Shown here piece by piece: positions 17,821 through 26,058 of a stretch of 64,000 nt of DNA. The translations under genes and the position numbers were made by a program. Each line of letters starts with the position of its first letter. Position 1 is the stretch's first letter. Where the stretch lies: the NCBI RefSeq assembly GCF_000468535.1, contig NZ_AUQY01000002.1, positions 62,001 through 126,000 on the forward strand, given 5' to 3'. Source of the stretch: Peptoniphilus mikwangii (GTDB taxonomy: Bacteria > Bacillota > Clostridia > Tissierellales > Peptoniphilaceae). The notes beneath the pieces were generated by a model, which ran no database searches, had not been told where the DNA came from, and saw only the letters and a list, made by a program, of their open reading frames with translations.

Positions 17821-18763
17821 TATTTTTGGTATTATAAGTACTACTTTATTATATTCTGCTCCTCTTATATATGCTGCATTAGGTGGTATAATAAGCGAAA
17901 ATGGTGGGGTTGTAAATATAGGGATTGAAGGTATGATGACAATAGGAGCGTTGATAGGTGCTACTGTAGGTTATTTTAGCGGAAATCCATGGCTTGCATT
18001 TTTATGCGGAGGACTTGCCGGGATGGCACTTGCTTTACTTCATGCAATAGCAACGGTTAATTTTGCAGCAGATCATGTTGTATCAGGTATTGCAATTAAT
18101 TTAATAGGTCCGGGACTTGCGTTATTCTTATCGAGAATTTTCTTTGAAGGTGCAGCAATGACAAAATCAATTCCTTTTGAAAATCAATTACCACAAGTAT
18201 TTAATGGAGTTTTTACTAAGGAATTGATAGAAGCATATCCTTGGATGAGATATATGAAAATGGTATTTCAACAATATATTGTAGTATATATTGCGTTTGC
18301 ATTGGTGTTTGTTGTTTGGTATTTATTGTATAAGACTAAACTCGGACTTAGAATAAGAGCTGTTGGAGAGCATCCTCAAGCTGCAGAAACTTTGGGTGTA
18401 GATGCATATAAAATAAAATATATATGTGTTCTTGCATCAGGATTTTTAGCAGGACTTGGAGGAGCAAGTATGAGTCTTGCAGTTGTATCAAATTACAGAC
18501 AAACACTTATTTCAGGACAGGGATTTATTGCTCTTGCAGCAGTTATATTTGGAGGATGGAAGCCTCAAGGAGCATTTGCCGCATGTTTATTATTTGGAGC
18601 AGCGCAAGGCCTTTCTGTAACTCTTGGAAATATAGGTATAAAAATAGATTCTAATTTACTTTCAATGTTGCCGTATATAATTACACTTTTAGTTTTAATT
18701 ATATTTGTTAAGGGATCAAATGCACCATCAGCTGATGGTAAACCATTTGAAAGAGATAAATAA
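17813..18763 (+). CDS. nupQ: Nucleoside ABC importer permease 2
   Basis: 316 residues, a polytopic membrane protein of the same permease family. It has GGIISENGGVVNIGIEGMM near the N terminus and LRIRAVGEHPQAAETLGVD in a cytoplasmic loop, the counterpart of the loop in the partner permease. ATG 17813 follows AAGGAGGG. It ends the importer gene set and is followed at once by a hairpin terminator. Together with the lipoprotein and ATPase it makes a complete importer, probably for purine nucleosides. Confidence 0.86.
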   Translation: MNSIFGIISTTLLYSAPLIYAALGGIISENGGVVNIGIEGMMTIGALIGATVGYFSGNPWLAFLCGGLAGMALALLHAIATVNFAADHVVSGIAINLIGPGLALFLSRIFFEGAAMTKSIPFENQLPQVFNGVFTKELIEAYPWMRYMKMVFQQYIVVYIAFALVFVVWYLLYKTKLGLRIRAVGEHPQAAETLGVDAYKIKYICVLASGFLAGLGGASMSLAVVSNYRQTLISGQGFIALAAVIFGGWKPQGAFAACLLFGAAQGLSVTLGNIGIKIDSNLLSMLPYIITLLVLIIFVKGSNAPSADGKPFERDK

Positions 18764-18764
18764 T

Positions 18765-18790
18765 AAAATGTATCTTCGGATACATTTTTT
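18765..18790 (+). terminator. Terminator with TTCG tetraloop after the importer genes
   Basis: AAAATGTATC-TTCG-GATACATTTTTT: ten-base stem, stable UUCG loop and a T-run. Confidence 0.9.
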
Positions 18791-18859
18791 ATTTGTGCAA
18801 AATTAAATATATATGGTAAGATAATTTGTAAGATAAATAATTAAAAGATGGTGATATAG

Positions 18860-19699
18860 ATGAATATAAATTGGTATCCGGGGCATATGAAAAAAACCAT
18901 AGAGGATATTGAGGCTAAAACAAAACTTGTAGATTTTTATATAGAAATAATAGATTCGAGAATTCCTATATCCAGTAGAAATCCTCTTTTAAATAAAGTC
19001 CTTTCAAATAAAAAGGGACTTTTAGTTTTAAATAAATCTGATCTTTCAGAAGAATCTCAAAATAGAAAATGGGCTGAGAAATTAAGTACGGATAACAAAA
19101 AAGCGATATTATATAGTGCCGCAAAACCCAATGTTAATAAAATAATAAATGAATCAATGAATTTGATGGCTGCTGAAATAGAAAAAAGTAAAGAAAAGGG
19201 AATAAATATGGGACCGCTTCGCGCTATGATAGTTGGTATTCCAAATTCAGGCAAGTCTACATTTATAAATGGAATTTCAAAGAGAAAATCTGCAAAAACA
19301 GGAAATAGACCCGGAGTTACAAAAACTAATCAATGGATAAAATTAAATCCAAAAATACATTTGTTAGATACTCCAGGTGTATTATGGCCGAAATTTGAGG
19401 ATCAAAATATTGCGCTTAATCTTGCATTTACAGGAGCAATTAAAGATGAAATAATGGATACGGAAACACTTTGTTTAAAGCTTATTGAAAGACTTTTAAG
19501 TTTGGATAGCTCCATTTTGGAAGACAGATATAAAGTAACTACAGCTGAAAAAACACCTGTTGAGATAATGGAAGCTATAGGTATGATTAGAGGAGCAAAA
19601 TTAAGAGGTAATGAAATAGATTATACTAAAGTATCCAATTTGATATTAGATGAATTTAGAAAAGGTGTATTAGGAAGAATAACATTGGAGAGAGCATAA
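18860..19699 (+). CDS. rbgA: Ribosome biogenesis GTPase RbgA/YlqF
   Basis: 279 residues. A circularly permuted GTPase needed for late assembly of the 50S subunit. The motif order shows the permutation: NKSD (G4) at 58-61 precedes GIPNSGKST (G1) at 126-134, followed by RPGVTKTNQWI and DTPGVLWP. The start WYPGHMKK is the family hallmark. The C-terminal helical domain matches the RNA-binding region of YlqF. It is followed after one base by rnhB, the same arrangement as in B. subtilis. Confidence 0.95.
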   Translation: MNINWYPGHMKKTIEDIEAKTKLVDFYIEIIDSRIPISSRNPLLNKVLSNKKGLLVLNKSDLSEESQNRKWAEKLSTDNKKAILYSAAKPNVNKIINESMNLMAAEIEKSKEKGINMGPLRAMIVGIPNSGKSTFINGISKRKSAKTGNRPGVTKTNQWIKLNPKIHLLDTPGVLWPKFEDQNIALNLAFTGAIKDEIMDTETLCLKLIERLLSLDSSILEDRYKVTTAEKTPVEIMEAIGMIRGAKLRGNEIDYTKVSNLILDEFRKGVLGRITLERA

Positions 19700-19700
19700 C

Positions 19701-20315
19701 ATGGTAGAAAATTTTGAAGGAGAATATTCCTCTAGAGGATATAAGTATATAGTAGGCATAGATGAAGTTGGAAGAGGAGCGCTATTTGGAGATGTAGTTA
19801 CATGTGCAATAATAATGCCGCTTGACAGCAGAATTGAAGGGATTACAGATTCTAAAAAGCTATCTGAAAAGAAAAGGGAAAAATATTTTGATGAAATTTT
19901 AGAAGAGGCGGTTGCAGTTGGAATAGGCAGAATGGACTGTAAGACTATTGATGAGGTAAATATAAAAAACGCAACTCACTATGCGATGTTAAATGCAATT
20001 GAAAATTTAAAAGACAAGGACGGAAATTATATAAAACCGGATTTATTGCTTATAGATGCAGAAAAGATAGACACAGATATTGAACAAGTTTCCATAATAA
20101 AGGGAGATGAAAAGTGCTATACAATTTCATGTGCATCTATTATAGCTAAAGTATATAGAGATAGATTATGTAAGGAGTGGGCGCTATCTTATCCAGAATA
20201 CGGATTAGAAAAACACAAAGGATATGGAACTAAGCAACATAGAGAGGCGATAAAAGAACATGGACCTTCTCCTATGCATAGACTTTCATTTATTAAGAAT
20301 AGGGGAGAATGGTAA
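19701..20315 (+). CDS. rnhB: Ribonuclease HII
   Basis: 204 residues. Removes ribonucleotides from DNA and RNA from hybrids. The first metal-binding pair is D21-E22 in VGIDEVGRG, DSKKLSEKKRE follows, and LLIDAEK carries a further acidic residue. The loop after GRG reads ALFGDV, where most family members have PLAGPV or similar; Pro to Ala there is a mild deviation and the catalytic acids are kept. The C-terminal SIIAKVYRDR and YPEYGLEKHKGYGTKQHREAI motifs are typical. The gene overlaps yraN by one base. Confidence 0.93.
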   Translation: MVENFEGEYSSRGYKYIVGIDEVGRGALFGDVVTCAIIMPLDSRIEGITDSKKLSEKKREKYFDEILEEAVAVGIGRMDCKTIDEVNIKNATHYAMLNAIENLKDKDGNYIKPDLLLIDAEKIDTDIEQVSIIKGDEKCYTISCASIIAKVYRDRLCKEWALSYPEYGLEKHKGYGTKQHREAIKEHGPSPMHRLSFIKNRGEW

Positions 20316-20668
20316 TGAATAATAGAAATTTAGGCGCTATCGGTGAAAGTATAGCTACTAAATTTTTGGAAGATAAGGGCTATAAAATATTAGATAAAAA
20401 TTACAGAGCTTTAGGAACAGAAATAGATATTATAGCTTTAGACGGAGACATTTTAGTTTTTATAGAAGTTAAAAGTAGAAGTTCTAAAAAATTCGGGAAT
20501 GCTTTTGAGGCTGTAAATGGATTTAAAATTCAAAATATTATAAGAACTTCTATGAGTTATATAGTTTCTAAGCAATTAGATTCATTTCAAGTTAGATATG
20601 ATGTTGTGGAATATTACATAAATGAAAATTATATTAACCACATAGAAAATGCTTTTGAGGTAGTATAG
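20315..20668 (+). CDS. yraN: YraN/UPF0102-family nuclease-like protein
   Basis: 117 residues. A small restriction-endonuclease-fold protein of unknown cellular role, often next to rnhB. The conserved GAIGESIATKFLEDKGYKIL, GTEIDIIALDGDILVFIEVKSR motifs give the E-x-D-x-EVK nuclease-like core. The start is ATG 20315, using the last base of the rnhB stop, because AGGGGAG (20301-20307) is well spaced for it but not for the in-frame ATG 20309. Function is not established for the family, so none is claimed. Confidence 0.9.
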   Translation: MNNRNLGAIGESIATKFLEDKGYKILDKNYRALGTEIDIIALDGDILVFIEVKSRSSKKFGNAFEAVNGFKIQNIIRTSMSYIVSKQLDSFQVRYDVVEYYINENYINHIENAFEVV

Positions 20669-20679
20669 AGAGGTGTCAT

Positions 20680-22197
20680 ATGTATTCATGTGTAAAAACT
20701 TGCTCTTTGCAGGGGCTTAGTGGAGATGTCATAGAGGCTCAAGCTGATATAACTAATGGATTACCTAAATTTACAATAGTTGGATTGCCGAATACTGCAA
20801 TAAAAGAATCGGGTGAAAGAGTTAGAAGCGGAATAAAAAATAGCGGATTTGAATTTCCGCTTAAGAGAATTACAATAAATCTTGCTCCCGCAAATTTGAA
20901 AAAAGATGGTTCACAGATGGATTTTGCTATAGCAATGGCAGTACTTGTAGCAACATCACAAGTAAGAGAAATAAAGAATGAATTTGTGTTTTTGGGAGAG
21001 CTTTCATTAGACGGGCAATTGAATGAAATAACAGGAGCTCTTCCAATGATAATTTCCTTGAGAGAAAAAGGCTATAAAAATTTTATAATACCGAATTCAA
21101 ATAAAAAAGAGTGTTCACTTATAACGGATGTAAATATTTTTCCTGTTAAGAATTTAAGAGAAGCTGTTGATTTTTTAAACGGAGAAATTGAGATTCAAAG
21201 ATACAGTGAAGAATTTTACATTAAAGATTCAGAATATGAGATAGATTTTTCTGATATGAAGGGACAGGGATTTTTAAAGAGAGCTCTTGAGGTATCGGCA
21301 GCAGGAAGACACAATATATTATTGGTAGGAGTTCCGGGGAGTGGAAAATCGATGGCTGCAAAACGATTTCCTACAATATTACCTAAACTTAGCTTTGATG
21401 AAGCGATAGAAGTTACAAAAATTTATAGTATATCAGGATTGTTGAAAGAAAATAAATTAATAGCAAATCCTCCATTTAGAGCTCCACATCATACATCATC
21501 TGCAATATCATTAATAGGCGGAGGAAGAATACCGAAACCGGGAGAAATATCCCTGGCACATAATGGTGTACTATTTTTAGATGAGTTGCCGGAATTTCCA
21601 AAGTATGTACTTGAAGTTTTAAGACAGCCTTTAGAGGATAAGACAATAAACATTGCAAGAGTAAACGCAAGTTTGTCGTATCCCGCAAAATTTATTTTAA
21701 TAGCAGCCATGAATCCATGTCCTTGTGGATTTAACGGTTCAAATGATCATGAGTGTACTTGCAGTGTATCTGAAATAAACAGGTATTTATCTAAAATTTC
21801 ACATCCGCTTTTGGATAGAATAGATATTCATGTTGAGGTTAGTGCAGTAAAATATTCGGATCTTTCAAAAGACATAAAGGAGGAAAGTTCATCTGAAATT
21901 AGGAAGAGAGTTGAACTTGCGAGAAATATTCAGATTGAAAGATTTAAAGATTCAAATATTTTATCTAATTCGGATATAAGAGAAAATCAAATATCAAAAT
22001 ATTGTAAACTTTCTGATAAGTGTAGGAATGTAATGGATATTGCATTTAAGAAATATAAATTTTCAGCAAGGACATATAATAAAATTTTAAAAGTTGCAAG
22101 AACTATTGCAGATCTTGAGGGGAACACTGAAATATGTGTTGAAAATTTACTTGAAGCTATAAGATACAGAAGCTTAGACTCAAAATATTGGAGTTAA
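20680..22197 (+). CDS. comM: ComM/YifB-type Mg-chelatase-like AAA+ ATPase
   Basis: 505 residues. An N-terminal Lon-protease-like domain (about 1-170, GLPNTAIKESGERVRS) precedes an AAA+ domain with GVPGSGKSMAAKR (Walker A), LFLDELPEF (Walker B) and a CPCGFNG...CTC cysteine cluster, then a C-terminal helical domain. In naturally transformable bacteria ComM is a helicase that promotes branch migration during integration of incoming DNA. The next gene is dprA, also a transformation protein, which supports that reading. GAGGTG precedes ATG 20680. Confidence 0.92.
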   Translation: MYSCVKTCSLQGLSGDVIEAQADITNGLPKFTIVGLPNTAIKESGERVRSGIKNSGFEFPLKRITINLAPANLKKDGSQMDFAIAMAVLVATSQVREIKNEFVFLGELSLDGQLNEITGALPMIISLREKGYKNFIIPNSNKKECSLITDVNIFPVKNLREAVDFLNGEIEIQRYSEEFYIKDSEYEIDFSDMKGQGFLKRALEVSAAGRHNILLVGVPGSGKSMAAKRFPTILPKLSFDEAIEVTKIYSISGLLKENKLIANPPFRAPHHTSSAISLIGGGRIPKPGEISLAHNGVLFLDELPEFPKYVLEVLRQPLEDKTINIARVNASLSYPAKFILIAAMNPCPCGFNGSNDHECTCSVSEINRYLSKISHPLLDRIDIHVEVSAVKYSDLSKDIKEESSSEIRKRVELARNIQIERFKDSNILSNSDIRENQISKYCKLSDKCRNVMDIAFKKYKFSARTYNKILKVARTIADLEGNTEICVENLLEAIRYRSLDSKYWS

Positions 22198-22199
22198 TT

Positions 22200-23288
22200 A
22201 TGAATTATAGAGAATTTTTAATATATTTAAATGCTATTGGACTGGATAACAGTCAGATAATAAAGATAGAAGAGTTTATAATTTCAGAAAAAATAGATTA
22301 TAGGAATTTTTTGGATGCAAATTTTGTGAAAAGTGTATCTAAAAATTTTAGTAAGCAGCTCATTGGAAAGCTTATAAATTATAAACCTGAATTACTTGAA
22401 AAATTATATGACTATACTATTAAAAATGACATATCTATATTTACATCAGAAGATATTTTTTATCCTAAAAATTTATTAAATATAATTGATTATCCAAGGG
22501 TTTTATACGTGAAGGGAAATTTAACGGATGGCGATAATAATTCAATTTCTATAGTAGGAGCAAGAAACAATTCTGATTATGGAAGATGTGTTGTAGATTA
22601 TATAGTAGACTTGCTTTCCGACTATGAAATATCAATAGTAAGCGGACTTGCCTATGGAATAGATGGACTTGCACACAAAAGGGCATTAAAAAATAACATG
22701 AAGACCATTGCTGTACTTGGAAGCGGTGTTGATGTTATATATCCTATAAAAAATAAAAAGCTATATTATGACATTGTCGAAAATGGTGCGGTAGTCAGTG
22801 AATATCCGCCTACATCTTCTCCTATAGCCTATAGGTTTCCGCTCAGAAATAGAATAATATCAGGACTTTCGCTTGGAGTTATAGTTGTTGAGGCAAAAGC
22901 AAAGAGCGGTTCATTAATCACAGCAAGACTTGCGGCGGAACAGGGGAGAGAAGTTTTTGCAGTTCCGGGAAATATAAATTCACAGTATAGTGAAGGAACA
23001 AATCTTTTAATAAGAGACGGGGCAAAAATATTTACTTCAATAGATGACTTATTAGATTTAATTCCACAAATAAAATCAAAAAATACAGGCATAAAAAATG
23101 TAGATTTGGATTTGGGAGAAGATGAAAATAGAGTTTTGAATGAAATAAAAAACGGAATAACAGATATAAATTTAATCAGTATAAATATTGGAGAAGATAT
23201 TTCATATGTAAGCAGTATTCTTACTGTACTTGAACTTAAAGATATCATAATAATAAGTGGAAATAATATTTTATTAAATATTAAGTGA
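22200..23288 (+). CDS. dprA: DNA-processing protein DprA
   Basis: 362 residues. Loads RecA on incoming single-stranded DNA during transformation. The Rossmann-like domain has VGARNNSDYG, SGLAYGIDGLAHKRAL, AVLGSGVDVIYP and the long PLRNRIISGLSLGVIVVEA segment, then SGSLITARLAAEQGREVFAVPG. A degenerate winged helix at the C terminus completes the family layout. I place the start at ATG 22200 (GGAG six bases upstream); the in-frame TTG 22188 lies inside comM and has no ribosome site. A terminator follows. Confidence 0.93.
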   Translation: MNYREFLIYLNAIGLDNSQIIKIEEFIISEKIDYRNFLDANFVKSVSKNFSKQLIGKLINYKPELLEKLYDYTIKNDISIFTSEDIFYPKNLLNIIDYPRVLYVKGNLTDGDNNSISIVGARNNSDYGRCVVDYIVDLLSDYEISIVSGLAYGIDGLAHKRALKNNMKTIAVLGSGVDVIYPIKNKKLYYDIVENGAVVSEYPPTSSPIAYRFPLRNRIISGLSLGVIVVEAKAKSGSLITARLAAEQGREVFAVPGNINSQYSEGTNLLIRDGAKIFTSIDDLLDLIPQIKSKNTGIKNVDLDLGEDENRVLNEIKNGITDINLISINIGEDISYVSSILTVLELKDIIIISGNNILLNIK

Positions 23289-23309
23289 GAATTAAATCTA
23301 ACACAATGT

Positions 23310-23368
23310 AATAAATAAAAATACCTATAAATGTTAAAATTAGATATTTATAGGTATTTTTATTTATT
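23310..23368 (+). terminator. Long AT-rich terminator after dprA
   Basis: A 23-base perfect stem (23310-23332 with 23346-23368) around a 13-base loop, ending in T-rich sequence. A-rich on the left arm too, so it may work in both directions. Confidence 0.8.
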
Positions 23369-23434
23369 TGTAACATATTATTGGAGTTATTTTTGATGTT
23401 TTTACAAATAAATAAGATATATTAATTTAAAATA

Positions 23435-23443
23435 TGTTATAAT
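23435..23443 (+). promoter_or_regulatory. Extended -10 promoter of the 121-residue orphan
   Basis: TGTTATAAT with TATAAT at 23438-23443. AAAGGAGGT (23451-23459) directly follows, giving a very short leader. Confidence 0.6.
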
Positions 23444-23463
23444 TATTTTCAAAGGAGGTCGCA

Positions 23464-23829
23464 ATGAAAAAAATAATTTTTGATATGAGTCCTTTAGGAA
23501 ATTTTTCTCCATCTTGCAAAGCATATTATACATATTACAATGAGAAATTCAGCAGAAAGATTTTTTTCTATACAAGATGCGATGACGGAACATATTTGAG
23601 GGTTGATGAACTTGAAAATGAGGAGGAGCTTAAAAACAGGATTATAACTTTTAAAGATTTAGGACAAAGAGTTTGTGAGATACCGTTTAATGATGATATA
23701 CGAGTTCCACCGATTGATGAAAGTTTTGAAGATGATGATATATTAAAAAGAATAGTTGAAAGACTTGGAGATAAAGCCAGTTGGAAAAATTCTGAGCTTA
23801 GACTTATTGAAGTGGAAGATGAATTTTAA
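23464..23829 (+). CDS. Uncharacterised 121-residue acidic protein
   Basis: I do not recognise this protein. It has no signal peptide or membrane segment. The N-terminal half is basic and aromatic (AYYTYYNEKFSRKIFFYTR), and the C-terminal half is rich in Asp and Glu. There are three cysteines without a metal-binding spacing. Evidence that it is real: an extended -10 element, an excellent ribosome site (AAAGGAGGT), ATG 23464 and its own flanking terminators on both sides. It is a monocistronic unit between dprA and the convergent CorC-like gene. Nothing nearby suggests a function. Confidence 0.75.
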   Translation: MKKIIFDMSPLGNFSPSCKAYYTYYNEKFSRKIFFYTRCDDGTYLRVDELENEEELKNRIITFKDLGQRVCEIPFNDDIRVPPIDESFEDDDILKRIVERLGDKASWKNSELRLIEVEDEF

Positions 23830-23834
23830 TTTAA

Positions 23835-23872
23835 AAAAGCTGATTTTGATTATAGTTTCAAAATCAGCTTTT
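23835..23872. terminator. Bidirectional terminator between convergent genes
   Basis: AAAAGCTGATTTTGA (23835-23849) pairs perfectly with TCAAAATCAGCTTTT (23858-23872). The stop codon of the minus-strand gene (23850-23852) starts in the loop. Confidence 0.88.
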
Positions 23873-25094
23873 CTATTCTATTTTTTGAACTTTCTTTAAC
23901 TGTAAATTTTAAATTATCTATTGTTATAGTTTCTCCTTTTTTAGGGAATCTATCTATTTTTTCTATTATATATCCTGCAATAGAGTCTATTTCATCAGAT
24001 TCTAAATTAAGTTCAAGGATGTGGTTTAATTCATCAATATTCATTGCACCATCTATTAAATATTCTTTAGGAGAAATTTTTATTATATCTTCATCTTCGT
24101 CCTCATCATATTCGTCTGATATTGAACCTACTATTTTTTCAACTAAATCTTCAAGTGTAATCATGCCTTCCGTTCCACCGTATTCATCATTTATGATGGC
24201 AACGGAAACTTTTTTATGGCGCATTTCATTAAATAAAGGACCGACAGGTTTATACTCATAAGTATAAAACGGCGGTTTTAGAATATCTAAATGATCTTTT
24301 AAAATCATATCATTCGGTAACAGTAATAAATCTTTGACATGTAAAATTCCTATTATGTCGTCTAAATCTTCATTATATACAGGCATTCTTGAAAATGATT
24401 CTTCATTTACAATTTTTACTATATCTTCATAGCTATCATTTACATTAACAGCAATTATATCTGTTCTTGGGGTCATAATATCTTTTGCATAGCTGTCTCT
24501 GAAATCCATTACATTTTCTATTATAATAGATTCACTTTTATTTAAAAGCCCTTCTTCCATTCCGAGTGAAACTGCATCTATCAGATCATCTTCCGTGATA
24601 AGTGGTTCTTTATAATTTATGTCTCCACCGCTTAATTTAATTAATATTTTAGATTTTATTTCTATAAGATAACTTAACGGTTTTAAGACAGATGTTGCTA
24701 TAAATAAAAAGTATGCCTTTTTTTGAACTACTTTTTCATATTTTTGTATTCCAAGAGACTTAGGAACATTTTCTCCTATAATAATTATTATTAAGGGGGA
24801 GATTATACAAGCTATTATAAGTCCTTTAATTTCATATAAAGAATATAAAAACAAGCATAATGATATTGCCACCATACTATTTGAAGAATAATCTCCGATT
24901 AATATTGCCGAAAATATATTATTGTCATCATATAATTTTTTTATCAATTCAATATTTTTAAGTTTTTTTTCTTCAAGTTTTTTTATTTTTATGTTTGAAA
25001 GATTTTGATATGCATTTTCTATTAATGTAAATTCAAATGATAAAAATAAAAATATTATAAATAACGCTAAATATAAGTAATGAAAAAAGTTCAT
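23850..25094 (-). CDS. CNNM/CorC-like membrane protein with CBS domains
   Basis: 414 residues in the usual order for this family: a DUF21 membrane domain (about 1-170, with hydrophobic stretches near 5-25, 60-80, 85-110 and 125-145), a tandem CBS pair (about 190-320, DIMTPRTDIIAVNVNDSYEDIV... and SVAIINDEYGGTEGMITLEDLVE) and a C-terminal CorC/HlyC domain. Relatives are linked to magnesium export or tolerance; the label hemolysin is historical. The membrane domain has family-like Ser/Asn residues (GDYSSNSMVAI) and GENVPKSLG. ATG on the minus strand at 25094 is preceded by GAGGTGA. Confidence 0.87.
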   Translation of the reverse strand: MNFFHYLYLALFIIFLFLSFEFTLIENAYQNLSNIKIKKLEEKKLKNIELIKKLYDDNNIFSAILIGDYSSNSMVAISLCLFLYSLYEIKGLIIACIISPLIIIIIGENVPKSLGIQKYEKVVQKKAYFLFIATSVLKPLSYLIEIKSKILIKLSGGDINYKEPLITEDDLIDAVSLGMEEGLLNKSESIIIENVMDFRDSYAKDIMTPRTDIIAVNVNDSYEDIVKIVNEESFSRMPVYNEDLDDIIGILHVKDLLLLPNDMILKDHLDILKPPFYTYEYKPVGPLFNEMRHKKVSVAIINDEYGGTEGMITLEDLVEKIVGSISDEYDEDEDEDIIKISPKEYLIDGAMNIDELNHILELNLESDEIDSIAGYIIEKIDRFPKKGETITIDNLKFTVKESSKNRIEKLILKL

Positions 25095-25199
25095 AATTCA
25101 CCTCAATTCAAATTATATATGTACTGCTTAGCTTTGTCAAAATAATATGAAATATTATATTTAAAAATTGCACTGAATAATAAAAAAAATATTTATATG

Positions 25200-25227
25200 A
25201 GTTAGGTATTTGTGTTATAATCTAACT
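25200..25227 (+). promoter_or_regulatory. suf promoter with overlapping inverted repeat
   Basis: An extended -10 (TGTTATAAT, TATAAT at 25216-25221) lies inside an imperfect inverted repeat, AGTTAGGT at 25200-25207 and ATCTAACT at 25220-25227. Because the operon encodes an IscR-like regulator, this dyad is a candidate operator for it. That is inference. Confidence 0.5.
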
Positions 25228-25307
25228 ATATTAAATCATAGTGATTTTGTAGGAATTAATAGGGTATAATAAATTAAGTAAAGTATATAAATATTAGGAG
25301 GAAAATA

Positions 25308-26057
25308 ATGTATAGGGAATTACTTAGAATAGAAAATCTTTCTGCAGGAATAGAAGAGAAAGAGATTCTTCACAATATAAATTTGAATATTAATTACGGA
25401 GAAGTTCATGTGATAATGGGACCTAACGGTTCAGGAAAGTCTACTCTTGCAAATGTAATAATGAATAATCCGGAGTATGTAGTAAATAGTGGAGATATAT
25501 TTTTAGAAGGAGAAAATATATCTGAACTTTCAACCGATAAGAGAGCAAGAAAGGGGCTTTTTATGAGTTTTCAAACGCCTATGGAAGTATCGGGAGTTAG
25601 TGTTGAAAATTTTATCAGAACTGCAAAATCTACAATAGAAGATAAAAATATTTCAATACTTAAATTTAAAAAGGAACTGCAGGATGAGATGGATAAACTT
25701 TCTATGGATCATTCTTATGCAGATAGATATTTAAATCAAGGATTTTCAGGCGGAGAAATGAAAAAAAATGAAATACTTCAAATGATTATGCTAAATCCCA
25801 AGCTTGCAATACTTGATGAAACGGATTCAGGACTTGATGTAGATGCAATAAGAACAGTTTCTGAAAGCATTTCAAGATTTTTAAATGAAAATAATTCAGT
25901 TTTAATAATCACACATCATAGACAATTGATTAAGAGTATAAAACCTGACTATGTTCATATTATGTTAAATGGTGAATTGGTAAAAACAGGTGATATAAGT
26001 TTTGTTGATAAAATTGAAAATGAAGGTTTTAGCTGGATTAGAGAAGAGGTGAAGTGA
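25308..26057 (+). CDS. sufC: Fe-S cluster assembly ATPase SufC
   Basis: 249 residues. The ATPase of the SufBCD scaffold. It has GPNGSGKSTLANVIMN (Walker A), FSGGEMKKNEILQM (signature) and LAILDETDSGLDVDAI (Walker B with the SufC-typical ETDSGLD). First gene of sufC-B-D-S-U, with AGGAGG upstream and a 90-base leader. Firmicutes with SufU usually have the order C-D-S-U-B; here B follows C directly, an order known from other clostridia-like anaerobes. Confidence 0.95.
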   Translation: MYRELLRIENLSAGIEEKEILHNINLNINYGEVHVIMGPNGSGKSTLANVIMNNPEYVVNSGDIFLEGENISELSTDKRARKGLFMSFQTPMEVSGVSVENFIRTAKSTIEDKNISILKFKKELQDEMDKLSMDHSYADRYLNQGFSGGEMKKNEILQMIMLNPKLAILDETDSGLDVDAIRTVSESISRFLNENNSVLIITHHRQLIKSIKPDYVHIMLNGELVKTGDISFVDKIENEGFSWIREEVK

Positions 26058-26058
26058 T

